In this document: piece after piece, positions 51,553-59,907 of the stretch | How positions within the stretch are numbered: position 1 is the first letter of the stretch | Layout of the letters: the number at the start of each line of letters is the position of its first letter | DNA from: CAYTZA01 sp964442365 | Lineage (GTDB): Bacteria > Patescibacteriota > Minisyncoccia > Phycocordibacterales > DAORIS01 | Assembly: GCA_964442365.1 (NCBI GenBank) | Contig: CAYTZA010000001.1 | Location: 3,780-67,779, forward strand | Direction: 5' to 3' | Length of the DNA stretch: 64,000 bases | Notes under the pieces: model-generated | The model's database searches: none | The model's input: the letters and a program-made list of their open reading frames with translations, nothing else | Told to the model about the DNA's origin: nothing | Program-made: the position numbers and the translations under genes

Positions 51553-52731
51553 TTAGAGTAGTTTTTTAAGTGTTTGTGGTAAATCGGCGATTTTTACAGA
51601 TTTTTGTGAACGATTTTCTGTGTTTCTTATAATTACACTTTCGTCTATACATTCACGCTGTCCCATAAGAAGGACATATGGTGCTCGACGTTCTTCTGCT
51701 TGTGCGAGTTGTCCTGATAGTTTGTCTTTTATGATACTGTGTTCCAAAGGAAGTTTTTCTTGGCGGAGTAATTCTAAAATACCAATACTACGTAGACGTG
51801 CCTCTGTGCCGACATGGATAAAGAAGAAAGGTGATGCTGGTATTTTGATTTTCTTTTTTATTTCTCCGATTTCCTTTTTATTGATTGCAATAGTTATACC
51901 TACTGCTCCAAGTTCTCTTTTACCACCAATACGTTTTGAAAGGGTATTGTACCTAGCACCATAAGCGTACACCGTAGGATTTTTATTTGTAGTACTTTCA
52001 ATAAGTTTAAATACAGTATGTGAAGCGTAACTTTTTCCAGGAAGAAGAGTATCGTCTATGATGTATGGAATATTGGAGAGATCCATGTATTCAAGAACTT
52101 CTTTGAAGTGCACTCTACTAGGCTCACTAAGAAAGTTCATGCTTCGTGGTGATTCTTCAGCGATTACTGCGCATGAATCTCTTGCACACAAAGTAACTGA
52201 AAATACGTCTTTTTTTATAAGTTGACGACACTCTGGGGGAAGAGTATTCAAGTGTAAACGATAATATTCAGTCAAAGCTTTTGTAAAACGTTGAGTAGAA
52301 TCTTTGTCTCCTATGCAATTTACAACCACAGTAGTATCGATACCAGCGTCATTTAGTATGGATCGTGCTGCTCCGATAATCAGAGCCTCACTAACAGCTT
52401 TACTATTGCCGATAATATCAAGATGAATAAAAAGCTGATTGCGTGTTTCAGACTCTCTATATGTCATAAGTGGTTGTCCACCTTGAGCTCCTCTTTCGTT
52501 TGCGATTCTAATAAGAGTAACTTTGTCTTCGGTCTTAAAATCTATAGGCGCAAGTTCAGCTTCTATTTCGTGTTCTTCTTTTTTGTCGAGAGCTTTTGCG
52601 TGTCGGATATCGTCTTCAGTACTTTTAATTTTTTCTGGTATAAAACCAAAATAAAGTGCTGTGCGGGCAGATTCATGTACCTGTTCGTATATAGTTGCTG
52701 GTATAGTGCGGGTTTTTTTTGTAGTTGTCAT
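51553..52731 (-). CDS. Divergent histidyl-tRNA-synthetase-like protein
   Basis: 392 residues. The C-terminal ~90 form an anticodon-binding-like domain (FFFIHVGTEARLRSIGILELLRQEKLPLEHSI...YVLLMGQRECIDESVIIRNTENRSQKSVKI). The first 300 resemble a class II core of HisRS/HisZ type, but catalytic motifs are poor: motif 2 is only RESETRNQLFIHLDIIG instead of the usual RxExPQxGRxRxFxQ. The histidine-site RYDGL-like block is ARYNTLSKRIGG. It also lacks a clear N-terminal motif 1. It could be the cell's HisRS in very divergent form, or a paralogue without charging activity (like HisZ). It lies between lepB and rpsU in a translation/division operon. Confidence 0.65.
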   Translation of the reverse strand: MTTTKKTRTIPATIYEQVHESARTALYFGFIPEKIKSTEDDIRHAKALDKKEEHEIEAELAPIDFKTEDKVTLIRIANERGAQGGQPLMTYRESETRNQLFIHLDIIGNSKAVSEALIIGAARSILNDAGIDTTVVVNCIGDKDSTQRFTKALTEYYRLHLNTLPPECRQLIKKDVFSVTLCARDSCAVIAEESPRSMNFLSEPSRVHFKEVLEYMDLSNIPYIIDDTLLPGKSYASHTVFKLIESTTNKNPTVYAYGARYNTLSKRIGGKRELGAVGITIAINKKEIGEIKKKIKIPASPFFFIHVGTEARLRSIGILELLRQEKLPLEHSIIKDKLSGQLAQAEERRAPYVLLMGQRECIDESVIIRNTENRSQKSVKIADLPQTLKKLL

Positions 52732-52733
52732 GG

Positions 52734-53303
52734 TTAGTCTTTAAACTGATATGCGCCAGGATATATGTCTATTTTGTTGAAAGGAAAAAGGCTTATAAAA
52801 GGTGTTCCAACAATAAACTTTTCTTCAAGCGGACCCCAAGAGCGAGAGTCAGAACTTACAGGTCGATTATCTCCTAAAACAAAATACTGATCTGAAGTTA
52901 GTGTGACTGTTGGATATGTGCTTTTATCTTTATTTGATATAAAAGTATCGTTTAATACCACAGTTGTACTAGAAGATGTTTCAATATGTACAGAACCGTC
53001 TTTCATGTACAAAGTTTCTCCAGGAAGTCCTATAATCCTTTTTATGTAATATATCTTTGGATTATTTGGATATTTAAATACAACAACATCACCACGTTGT
53101 GGTTTCTCTAAACGATAACTTAGGCGATCAATAATCAAGTATTCGTTTTCGACAAAAGTAGGATCCATAGATTGTCCGTTGACGATAAACGGCTCTGCCA
53201 CAAACATACGAAAAGGGATAATGATAATAAGAGCGATAACGATAAAACGTATGGTGTCAAACCATGAGTTTTTCTTCTTGGTATCGTTCATAATTTCCGA
53301 CAC
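52734..53303 (-). CDS. lepB: Signal peptidase I
   Basis: Membrane serine protease that removes signal peptides from exported proteins. 189 residues: a membrane helix at about 17-32 (TIRFIVIALIIIIPFRM), catalytic Ser45 in NGQSMDPT, general-base Lys88 in YYIKRIIGLPGE, and the LGDNRPVSSDSRSWG box. It probably works with SecA on the pilins, the metallopeptidase and other exported proteins in this window. The gene precedes the HisRS-like gene by 2 bases. Confidence 0.93.
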   Translation of the reverse strand: MSEIMNDTKKKNSWFDTIRFIVIALIIIIPFRMFVAEPFIVNGQSMDPTFVENEYLIIDRLSYRLEKPQRGDVVVFKYPNNPKIYYIKRIIGLPGETLYMKDGSVHIETSSSTTVVLNDTFISNKDKSTYPTVTLTSDQYFVLGDNRPVSSDSRSWGPLEEKFIVGTPFISLFPFNKIDIYPGAYQFKD

Positions 53304-53344
53304 TGTATCACGAAAACGGACTCGCTACAAATCGGTCAATCGGG

Positions 53345-53350
53345 TATGAT
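53345..53350 (+). promoter_or_regulatory. pth -10 element
   Basis: TATGAT ends 8 bases before the ATG at 53359, in the 55-base divergent gap from lepB; no ribosome site. Confidence 0.5.
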
Positions 53351-53358
53351 ACGTATAT

Positions 53359-53943
53359 ATGTCATATATTGTTGTCGGTTTAGGAAATCCTGGAGAAGAA
53401 TACACAAATACTCGTCACAATACCGGACGAATAGTGCTTAACCATATATTTGGAAGTGATGGTTGGAAAATGTCTTCACCACATCAATCTTTATTACTAA
53501 AAACAAAAATAGGTAAAACTCCTGTACTTTGTCTTCAACCTGAGACATTTATGAATAAATCAGGCATAGCTTTAAAGTCGATTGAGTGGAATGCTAAAAA
53601 AGCTTCTCAACTTATTGTGATTCATGATGAGCTTGATATGGGTATTGGAACATTTAAAATTTCTTTCAATAGAAGTGCTGGAGGACATCGTGGTGTGGAG
53701 TCTATTGTTAAAGCTATAAAGACAGAAGGCTTTATTCGTATTCGTATTGGTATTTCTCCTGTTACACCAAGTGGCAAGGTCAAAAAACCAGTAGGTGAAG
53801 CTGTAGAGAAGACTATTTTAGGTGAATTTAAGCCTGTTGAACAAAAAAACCTTAAAAATCTTTCTAAAAAAGTAGAAGAAGCTCTTACTATGCTTGTTGA
53901 AGGAAATCTTTATGAAGCAATGTCTCGATTCAATGCTCGATAG
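53359..53943 (+). CDS. pth: Peptidyl-tRNA hydrolase
   Basis: Frees tRNA from peptidyl-tRNAs that drop off the ribosome. 194 residues, the usual size: VVGLGNPGEEYTNTRHNTG with catalytic His20, PETFMNKSG, VIHDELDMGIGTFKI (active-site Asp), and SAGGHRGVESI. The 3' end overlaps the convergent folD gene by 34 bases. Confidence 0.95.
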   Translation: MSYIVVGLGNPGEEYTNTRHNTGRIVLNHIFGSDGWKMSSPHQSLLLKTKIGKTPVLCLQPETFMNKSGIALKSIEWNAKKASQLIVIHDELDMGIGTFKISFNRSAGGHRGVESIVKAIKTEGFIRIRIGISPVTPSGKVKKPVGEAVEKTILGEFKPVEQKNLKNLSKKVEEALTMLVEGNLYEAMSRFNAR

Positions 53944-54791
53944 TATGCATCCATAAGGTTTTCGAAAAGTGAAGCAACCGTCATAGGTCCAACACCTCCA
54001 GGAACAGGCGATAAAGCTGATACAATATCTTTTACTTGATCAAATTCTACATCTCCAGCAATACCAGGTGATCCGTCTTTTTTAACAATAGGTCTAATAC
54101 CGACATCGATTACTGTCTGATGAGGTGATACATGTTTAGAAGTAATAAGATCTTTCCCCGTAGCAGTAACAAGAATATCTGCTCGGCGTGTTTCTTCAGT
54201 GATATTTGTAGTTTTACTGTGACATATTGTGACAGTACTGTTGCGATTTAGAAAAGCGAGGGCTGTTGGTTTACCAACAAGAGCAGAACGTCCAATAACC
54301 ACCGTGTGTTTTCCTTCTATAGGGATATTATAAAAATCTAAAAGAGAAATAATCCCACGAGCGGTTGCGGGTATGTGTCCGTTTGTCTTTTTCTCCCAGA
54401 GTAATTTGATATTTGCTGAGTGCAAACCGTCTACGTCTTTTATTGGATCGAGACTTTCTATAATACGGTGTGGATCTAGGCTTGCAGGTAAGGGCATTTG
54501 TACGATAATCCCATGAATAGTTTTATCAGTATTGCAAGATTGTATTTCTTGTATAAGAGCGTCTTCATGTATATGTTCATCAAATTGACGAAGTTCTACT
54601 TGTGCTCCAATAGCTTCTCCGAATAGTTTCTTTTGTCTGATAAATACTGTTGATTCATGGAGTGTACCTACTTGAATGATTACTAATTTGGGTGTGGTAA
54701 AGCCAGATAAAACCGAAAGAGACTGAATTTTTTCTTTCAGTCTCTCACGAATATGATTACGTACGATTATACCGTCTAAGATTTTTGCCAT
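53910..54791 (-). CDS. folD: Bifunctional methylene-THF dehydrogenase/cyclohydrolase FolD
   Basis: One-carbon folate enzyme (methylene-THF dehydrogenase and methenyl-THF cyclohydrolase), NADP-linked. 293 residues. Active-site FIRQKKLFGEAIG, GIIVQMPLPASLD, PIKDVDGLH, ATARGIISLLDFYNI, the nucleotide loop VVIGRSALVGKPTA and PVPGGVGPMTVASLFEN are all present. It overlaps rpsA by 16 bases at its start and pth by 34 bases at its end. Tetrahydrofolate metabolism here would support formyl-Met-tRNA and purine or thymidine synthesis. Confidence 0.95.
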   Translation of the reverse strand: MAKILDGIIVRNHIRERLKEKIQSLSVLSGFTTPKLVIIQVGTLHESTVFIRQKKLFGEAIGAQVELRQFDEHIHEDALIQEIQSCNTDKTIHGIIVQMPLPASLDPHRIIESLDPIKDVDGLHSANIKLLWEKKTNGHIPATARGIISLLDFYNIPIEGKHTVVIGRSALVGKPTALAFLNRNSTVTICHSKTTNITEETRRADILVTATGKDLITSKHVSPHQTVIDVGIRPIVKKDGSPGIAGDVEFDQVKDIVSALSPVPGGVGPMTVASLFENLMDAYYRALNRDIAS

Positions 54792-55861
54792 GAAAGCGTC
54801 ATTTTCTGCGCCTTTGGATCAAAAGAAGTAATTTTAAATGTGTAGTTTTTTCCGAGTTCTAGTTTGCTCTTGAGTGCGGCATCACTACCGAACTCTGAGA
54901 CATGCACCAATCCAGCAACACCTTCTTCGATTGAAGCGAGGGCGCCATATTTATTGTACTTAATAACAACAGCTTCGACGGTTCCGTCCTTTTTGTATTT
55001 TTTAGCTGCTTCTGTCCAAGGATTTGTTTTGAGTGCCTTTATGGAAAGAGAAACTTTACCGTCTTTAACTTCAATTACTTTGACTTTAACACGATCAGCG
55101 ATTTTGAAGAGTTGTTTAGGATCTTCAACGAGAGACCAATCAAGTTCTGAAATATGAACAAGCCCTTCAAGTCCTTCTTCTACTTTAACAAAGATTCCAA
55201 AATCAACGATACCTGTAACTTCTCCTGTAAGTTCGTCTCCAACTTTGTATTTTTCGACAATCTTTCCTTTGTCTTTTTCTTGCTGTACTTTTTCTGAGAA
55301 TATAAGCTTTCCTTCGTTTGGTATAGCAGAAATAATTGTTACATCAAGCTTTCCACCGACTAGTTTTTTGAGTTCTTCAAGGATTTTATCTTTATCACCG
55401 TCGGCTACGCGAGGGTAGTGATCGGCTTTGAGTTGAGAAGCGGGAAGAAAACCTTGTATACCTTGCCATGTAATAATAAGGCCACCTTTATTGGCTTCTT
55501 GTACTGTAACTTCAATAATCTTTTTGTCTTTTGCTGCTTCGAGAGCTTCGCCCCAAACAATAGCTTGTTTAGCTTCTTTTAGAGAAAGTTCTATATATCC
55601 ATCTTTGTGACTTTGGTCAACTACTTTGGCGCTTATAATATCGCCAATAGAAAGTTTTCTGATGATATCGCGAGCAGAGATAAATTCTCTTCCGTAAATA
55701 ATACCTGATCCGTATGGCTTAAGATCTACGTATACTGATGATTTTTCTATACCGATAACTGGTCCTTCTACTACATCGCCGGTCTTTGGTGGGTCTACTG
55801 TATCAGCGAAGAGTTTTGACATGATCGTCTTATGAGCAATCACTTCTGTTGTATCTTCCAT
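54776..55861 (-). CDS. rpsA: Ribosomal protein S1-like, four S1 domains
   Basis: 361 residues from the ATG at 55859-55861 (MEDTTEV); the frame open to 55894 adds a hydrophobic start that is not S1-like. Four OB/S1 repeats: about 28-95 (GDVVEGPVIGIEKSSVYVDL), 112-178 (VTVQEANKGGLIITWQGIQGFLPASQL), 195-262 (GDELTGEVTGIVDFGIFVKVEEGLEGLVHISEL) and 278-350 (GTVEAVVIKYNKYGALASIEEGVAGLVHVSEF). E. coli S1 has six. S1 binds mRNA 5' regions, which matters in a genome with few ribosome sites. It has a ~95-nt leader. Confidence 0.9.
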   Translation of the reverse strand: MEDTTEVIAHKTIMSKLFADTVDPPKTGDVVEGPVIGIEKSSVYVDLKPYGSGIIYGREFISARDIIRKLSIGDIISAKVVDQSHKDGYIELSLKEAKQAIVWGEALEAAKDKKIIEVTVQEANKGGLIITWQGIQGFLPASQLKADHYPRVADGDKDKILEELKKLVGGKLDVTIISAIPNEGKLIFSEKVQQEKDKGKIVEKYKVGDELTGEVTGIVDFGIFVKVEEGLEGLVHISELDWSLVEDPKQLFKIADRVKVKVIEVKDGKVSLSIKALKTNPWTEAAKKYKKDGTVEAVVIKYNKYGALASIEEGVAGLVHVSEFGSDAALKSKLELGKNYTFKITSFDPKAQKMTLSWQKS

Positions 55862-55956
55862 AAATAATATTAAAACTTTGGTTATTAATAACAACCTTGT
55901 GCTTTAGGCAACTTGACGCCCTTGTGGCGAGCAAGCAGGTAGTGGGGGCTATTATA
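55862..55956 (-). promoter_or_regulatory. rpsA promoter and leader
   Basis: On the minus strand TATAAT (plus 55951-55956) starts a leader of about 85-90 nt that reads AGCCCCCAC first, and it contains a small GCC-rich hairpin and the palindrome GTTATTAATAAC. The -35 is weak (TGTACA-like). A leader this long is unusual here and could host S1 autocontrol. Confidence 0.5.
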
Positions 55957-56026
55957 CAGAAAATAATGATTTTGTACAGGGTTTAGTTTGTTATCTGTAA
56001 CTCTTGGCTAAGGATAGATATTTTGC

Positions 56027-56032
56027 TAGAAT
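56027..56032 (+). promoter_or_regulatory. -10 element of the MBL-fold gene
   Basis: TAGAAT ends 8 bases before the ATG at 56041, and only 2 bases before the ATG at 56035, so it supports the later start. Confidence 0.4.
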
Positions 56033-56040
56033 GCATGTCT

Positions 56041-56679
56041 ATGATTCTTACGTACTTCGGCGCTTCATGTTTTAAAATACAGTTTGGTGATACTACGATA
56101 GCAGTCAATCCTATATCAAAAGATTCTAAAAAATTTAGTCCAGTACGGTTTGGTGCTGGTCTTTGTCTTATAAGTACAAACGATCCAGATATGAACGGTG
56201 CAGAGCAAGTTTCTTTCGGCGATAAAGAACCCTTTGTGATTCAGGGCCCAGGAGAATATGAAAGAGGTGGTATTTTTATACGAGGTCTAGAGTCGTCTTC
56301 GCAATATGGAGGAAAACCACATATCAATACTATATATACACTAAACGTCGATTCTATGAATCTTTGTTTTCTTGGAGCACTGGGTAGTAAAGATATTCCT
56401 CGTGAAGCTGTAGAACAACTTGAAGAAATTGATATACTTTTTGTTCCTGTTGGTCCTGAAGGGATACTATCAGCTCGTGATGGTTATGCTTTGGCAGTGT
56501 CTCTTGAGCCAAAAGTGATTATTCCGGTGGCATTTGGAGATGCAAAAGCTCTTGAAATGTTTCTTAAAGAAGCTGGAGAGAAAAGTGCTGAGCCTGTTGA
56601 TAAGCTTACTTTGAAGAAAAAAGATCTTGAAGGCAAAGAGGGTGCTATAATGATACTCAAACATGCGAAAGATAATTGA
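56041..56679 (+). CDS. Metallo-beta-lactamase-fold protein with lost metal motif
   Basis: 212 residues from the ATG at 56041 (MILTYFG). The fold resembles the UPF0173/COG2220 group: FGASCFKIQFGDTTIAVNPISKD, FVIQGPGEYERGGIFIRGL, TIYTLNVDSMNLCFLG, ILFVPVGPEG and KVIIPVAFGDA. But the metal motif HxHxDH is replaced by STNDPDMNG, and other metal ligands are missing too. So it probably does not act as a hydrolase in the usual way. It lies just before a small membrane protein (16-base overlap) and gyrA. It is probably structural or regulatory; function unknown. Confidence 0.75.
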   Translation: MILTYFGASCFKIQFGDTTIAVNPISKDSKKFSPVRFGAGLCLISTNDPDMNGAEQVSFGDKEPFVIQGPGEYERGGIFIRGLESSSQYGGKPHINTIYTLNVDSMNLCFLGALGSKDIPREAVEQLEEIDILFVPVGPEGILSARDGYALAVSLEPKVIIPVAFGDAKALEMFLKEAGEKSAEPVDKLTLKKKDLEGKEGAIMILKHAKDN

Positions 56680-56893
56680 TCATCTCAGTAAAAAGCCAGA
56701 ACATCATAAAAGAGCAGTTGCTTTTAGTGTATCTTTTGTGGCCACTTTGTTTATTTTTGGTATATGGTTTACGACGCAACCATTTTTTGGTGGTTCTGAA
56801 GTGATAGCTGAAGCTAAAACATCGAGTCCTTTTGCTGTTTTAGTCGATAGTGTTGCTTCGGCATGGCATGGGGTTATTAGTATATTCAGATAA
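56663..56893 (+). CDS. Small membrane protein upstream of gyrA
   Basis: 76 residues: a basic, His/Lys-rich N terminus (MRKIIDHLSKKPEHHKR), one membrane helix at about 18-40 (AVAFSVSFVATLFIFGIWFTTQPFF), then an outside tail ending in an amphipathic helix (SVASAWHGVISIF). It overlaps the MBL-fold gene by 17 bases and precedes gyrA by 7 bases. No known family or function; the position next to gyrA is a pattern I have seen in this lineage. Confidence 0.65.
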   Translation: MRKIIDHLSKKPEHHKRAVAFSVSFVATLFIFGIWFTTQPFFGGSEVIAEAKTSSPFAVLVDSVASAWHGVISIFR

Positions 56894-56900
56894 ATAGTAT

Positions 56901-59372
56901 ATGGCTGTAAAAGATGGATCAGATAAACCAATAGAGCGGGCAGAAGGTGAAGGTGTAGTTGCGCGCAATATTACACAAGAGATGCGTGAATCGTATCTCG
57001 ATTATGCTATGTCCGTTATTACTTCTCGTGCTTTGCCAGATGTACGAGATGGTTTGAAACCTGTACATCGTCGTATTTTGTTTTCTATGTATGAAAAAGG
57101 TTTGACTGCTTCAGCTAAGTTTCGTAAATCAGCTACAGTAGTTGGAGATGTGCTTGGTAACTACCACCCTCATGGAGACGTTGCTGTATATGATTCTCTT
57201 GTTGGTATGGCTCAACCGTTTTCTTTTAGATATCCTTTGATTCTTGGACAAGGAAACTTCGGTTCCATAGACGGTGATCCACCAGCGGCATATCGATATA
57301 CTGAAGCAAAGATGAGTCGTCTTGCTGGTGAGATTTTGCGTGATATAGAAAAAGAGACTGTTGATTGGCGTCCAAACTACGATGCTACTAAACGTGAACC
57401 AACACTTCTACCTACTGCTGTACCAAATCTTTTGTTAAACGGTACGCTTGGTATTGCTGTTGGTATGGCGACAAATATTCCTCCTCACAATCTCGGTGAG
57501 GTTGTTGACGCTACAGCACATCTACTTCAAAACGAAGATGCTACGACAGAAGATCTTTTGCAGTTTATAAAAGGTCCTGATTTCCCAACAGGAGGTATTG
57601 CTTTTGGTCAGTCTGATATACAACACGCATATACTACAGGTAAGGGTGGGGTAGTTGTTCGTGGTGAGGCAGAGATTATTGAAACGAAATCAGGAGCATT
57701 TCAGATTATTATTTCTTCGATTCCATACCGTCTCAACAAATCAACACTTCTTGAAAGTATTGCAGATCATGTTCGTGAGAAAAAACTCGAAGGTATCAAA
57801 GAGATGCGTGATGAATCAACAGATGATATCCGTATCGTGATTGAACTTAAAGGCAATGCTAATCCTCAAGCGGTACTTAACTATTTGTATAAACATACAC
57901 GTCTAGAAGAAACATTTCACTACAACACCATCGCTCTTGTTCACGGTATACCACAGACACTTTCTCTAAAGACAATTCTTCAAGAATTTATTTCTCATCG
58001 TGAAATCATAGTCAAACGTCGCACTGCTTATGATCTTGCAAAAGCCGAAGATCGTGAGCATATATTGCTCGGTCTCAAAAAAGCTTTGGATCATATTGAT
58101 CAGATTATTAAACTTATACGAGCATCAAAAGACGCTGCATCTGCTCACGTAGCTCTCATGAAAGAGTTCAAGTTTTCAGATCGTCAGGCTACAGCGATTC
58201 TTGATATGAAACTTCAGAAGCTTGCAGGTCTTGAACGTAAAAAAGTTGAAGAAGAACTTACAGAAATTCAGGCGCTTATAAAAACTCTCAAAGAATTGCT
58301 TGGAAGTATTAAAAAGATTCGTGGAGTAATCAAGGACGAACTTGCTGAGATTAAACTCAAATATGCCGATGAACGTCGCACTAAGATTATTAAACATCAA
58401 GCAAAATCACTTTCTCTTGAAGATTTAGTACCAGATGAAGAATCTATTTTGGTACTTACTTCTGGTGGATATGTAAAGCGTACAGATCCAGAAGAATATC
58501 GTAAACAAAAGCGTGGTGGTGTCGGCGTTGTTGATTTGGATACCAAAGAAGAAGATTTTGTATCGCATTTCTTGACGACAACAACTCATAGCGATCTCAT
58601 GTTCTTCACTAACCGTGGAAAAGTCTATCAGATAAAGATGTACGAACTTCCTGAAGGTAGAAGAGCTACAAAAGGTAAATCAATCATGAACTATCTCCAG
58701 CTTGAAGCTGAAGAAAAAGTGACGTCAGTACTGGCTATGCCAAAAGAGCTTAAAAAAGCAGATAAATTGGCTCTTATGATGATTACGCGACAAGGTACTG
58801 GTAAAAAAGTATCTGCGGCTAGTTTCCACGATGTGCGTCGCAATGGTCTTATCGCTATAAAACTCGGAGCTGGTGATGATTTGGTAAAAGCACTTTTTGT
58901 TGATGCTGGTGATGAAGTAGTCGTAGTCTCTCGTGATGGACAATCTATTCGTTTTAAAGAATCGGATATCCGTGAAATGGGTCGCGCAGCTGCTGGAGTG
59001 ATTGCTATGCGTCTAGATGATAAAGATGAGATTATTTCTGCTGGTGTGGTATCTAAAGGTGCAGTAAAAACAGCTACTCTTCTTGTGGTTTCAGAAAACG
59101 GTTATGGTAAAAAGACAGAACTTGAAGAATACAAAGTACAGAATCGTGGAGGTTCTGGTATAAAAACAGCTGAAGTAACAACACGAACAGGAAAGCTTAT
59201 CGCTGCTCACGTGATTACTGACGAAGAAACTGAACTTGTAGCTATATCAAAAAAGAGTCAGGTTATACGAGTAGATAGTAAAGAGATATCGACACTTGGA
59301 AGACAAACTCAAGGTGTACGTATTATGAAACTGCGCGAAGGGGATAGCCTTGCGTCCGCTGTTTGTTTATAA
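56901..59372 (+). CDS. gyrA: DNA gyrase subunit A
   Basis: Type II topoisomerase subunit that cuts and rejoins DNA. 823 residues: RALPDVRDGLKPVHRRIL, the HPHGDVAVYDSLV region (89-101), catalytic Tyr133 in RYTE, GQGNFGSIDGD, and the C-terminal beta-pinwheel with the GyrA-box-like KQKRGGVGV, which favours GyrA over ParC. At the position of E. coli Ser83 there is Val94, a change linked elsewhere to quinolone resistance. No gyrB or parE is in the window. The next gene begins 8 bases downstream. Confidence 0.93.
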   Translation: MAVKDGSDKPIERAEGEGVVARNITQEMRESYLDYAMSVITSRALPDVRDGLKPVHRRILFSMYEKGLTASAKFRKSATVVGDVLGNYHPHGDVAVYDSLVGMAQPFSFRYPLILGQGNFGSIDGDPPAAYRYTEAKMSRLAGEILRDIEKETVDWRPNYDATKREPTLLPTAVPNLLLNGTLGIAVGMATNIPPHNLGEVVDATAHLLQNEDATTEDLLQFIKGPDFPTGGIAFGQSDIQHAYTTGKGGVVVRGEAEIIETKSGAFQIIISSIPYRLNKSTLLESIADHVREKKLEGIKEMRDESTDDIRIVIELKGNANPQAVLNYLYKHTRLEETFHYNTIALVHGIPQTLSLKTILQEFISHREIIVKRRTAYDLAKAEDREHILLGLKKALDHIDQIIKLIRASKDAASAHVALMKEFKFSDRQATAILDMKLQKLAGLERKKVEEELTEIQALIKTLKELLGSIKKIRGVIKDELAEIKLKYADERRTKIIKHQAKSLSLEDLVPDEESILVLTSGGYVKRTDPEEYRKQKRGGVGVVDLDTKEEDFVSHFLTTTTHSDLMFFTNRGKVYQIKMYELPEGRRATKGKSIMNYLQLEAEEKVTSVLAMPKELKKADKLALMMITRQGTGKKVSAASFHDVRRNGLIAIKLGAGDDLVKALFVDAGDEVVVVSRDGQSIRFKESDIREMGRAAAGVIAMRLDDKDEIISAGVVSKGAVKTATLLVVSENGYGKKTELEEYKVQNRGGSGIKTAEVTTRTGKLIAAHVITDEETELVAISKKSQVIRVDSKEISTLGRQTQGVRIMKLREGDSLASAVCL

Positions 59373-59373
59373 T
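59368..59373 (+). promoter_or_regulatory. -10 element of the methyltransferase gene
   Basis: TATAAT overlaps the gyrA stop and ends 6 bases before the ATG at 59380. Confidence 0.45.
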
Positions 59374-59379
59374 CTAAGT

Positions 59380-59907
59380 ATGTTCTCTAATCCACAAGAT
59401 ATCGTAAATAACTTGCCACTTGCGCAAGGTATGGTTGTTGCTGATATTGGTGCTGGTTCTGGTTTCTATATACTACCGATTTCTCGTATCGTTGGTGATA
59501 AAGGAAAAGTGTACGCTGTTGATATACAACAGGATTTTTTAACATCGATTGCTCATGATGCGGAGTCGGCAGGACGTCAAAACGTTGAAGTGGTTTGGGG
59601 TGATGTAGAACAAAAAGGAGGTACACAATTATCCGATGATATATGTGATCTTGTTCTTATAAGTAACACTCTTTTTCAGATCGAACAAAAAGATGTAGCG
59701 ATTCAAGAGATATTTCGTATACTTAAAAAAGGTGGTTTGGCTGTGGTGATTGATTGGTCAGAACAATCAACAGAGATTGGTCGTCATGTTGATCATGTGG
59801 TAGATGAAAAACAAGCACGACAGTTATTTCTAAAAAATGGTTTTGTTTTTGACAAATCTATTCAAGTTGGAAAGCATCATTATGGTATTATATTGAAAAA
59901 GATATGA
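59380..59907 (+). CDS. Class I SAM-dependent methyltransferase
   Basis: 175 residues from the ATG at 59380 (MFSNPQDI); the longer frame begins within gyrA. Motif I VADIGAGSGFY (20-30), acidic loop AVDIQQD, WGDVEQ, a DLVLISNTLFQ motif and RILKKGGLAVVIDW are the usual Rossmann methyltransferase parts, with similarity to the UbiE/COQ5 type. Substrate unknown. Overlaps the next gene by 4 bases, which may tie it to the solute-binding protein and pilin cluster. Confidence 0.82.
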   Translation: MFSNPQDIVNNLPLAQGMVVADIGAGSGFYILPISRIVGDKGKVYAVDIQQDFLTSIAHDAESAGRQNVEVVWGDVEQKGGTQLSDDICDLVLISNTLFQIEQKDVAIQEIFRILKKGGLAVVIDWSEQSTEIGRHVDHVVDEKQARQLFLKNGFVFDKSIQVGKHHYGIILKKI

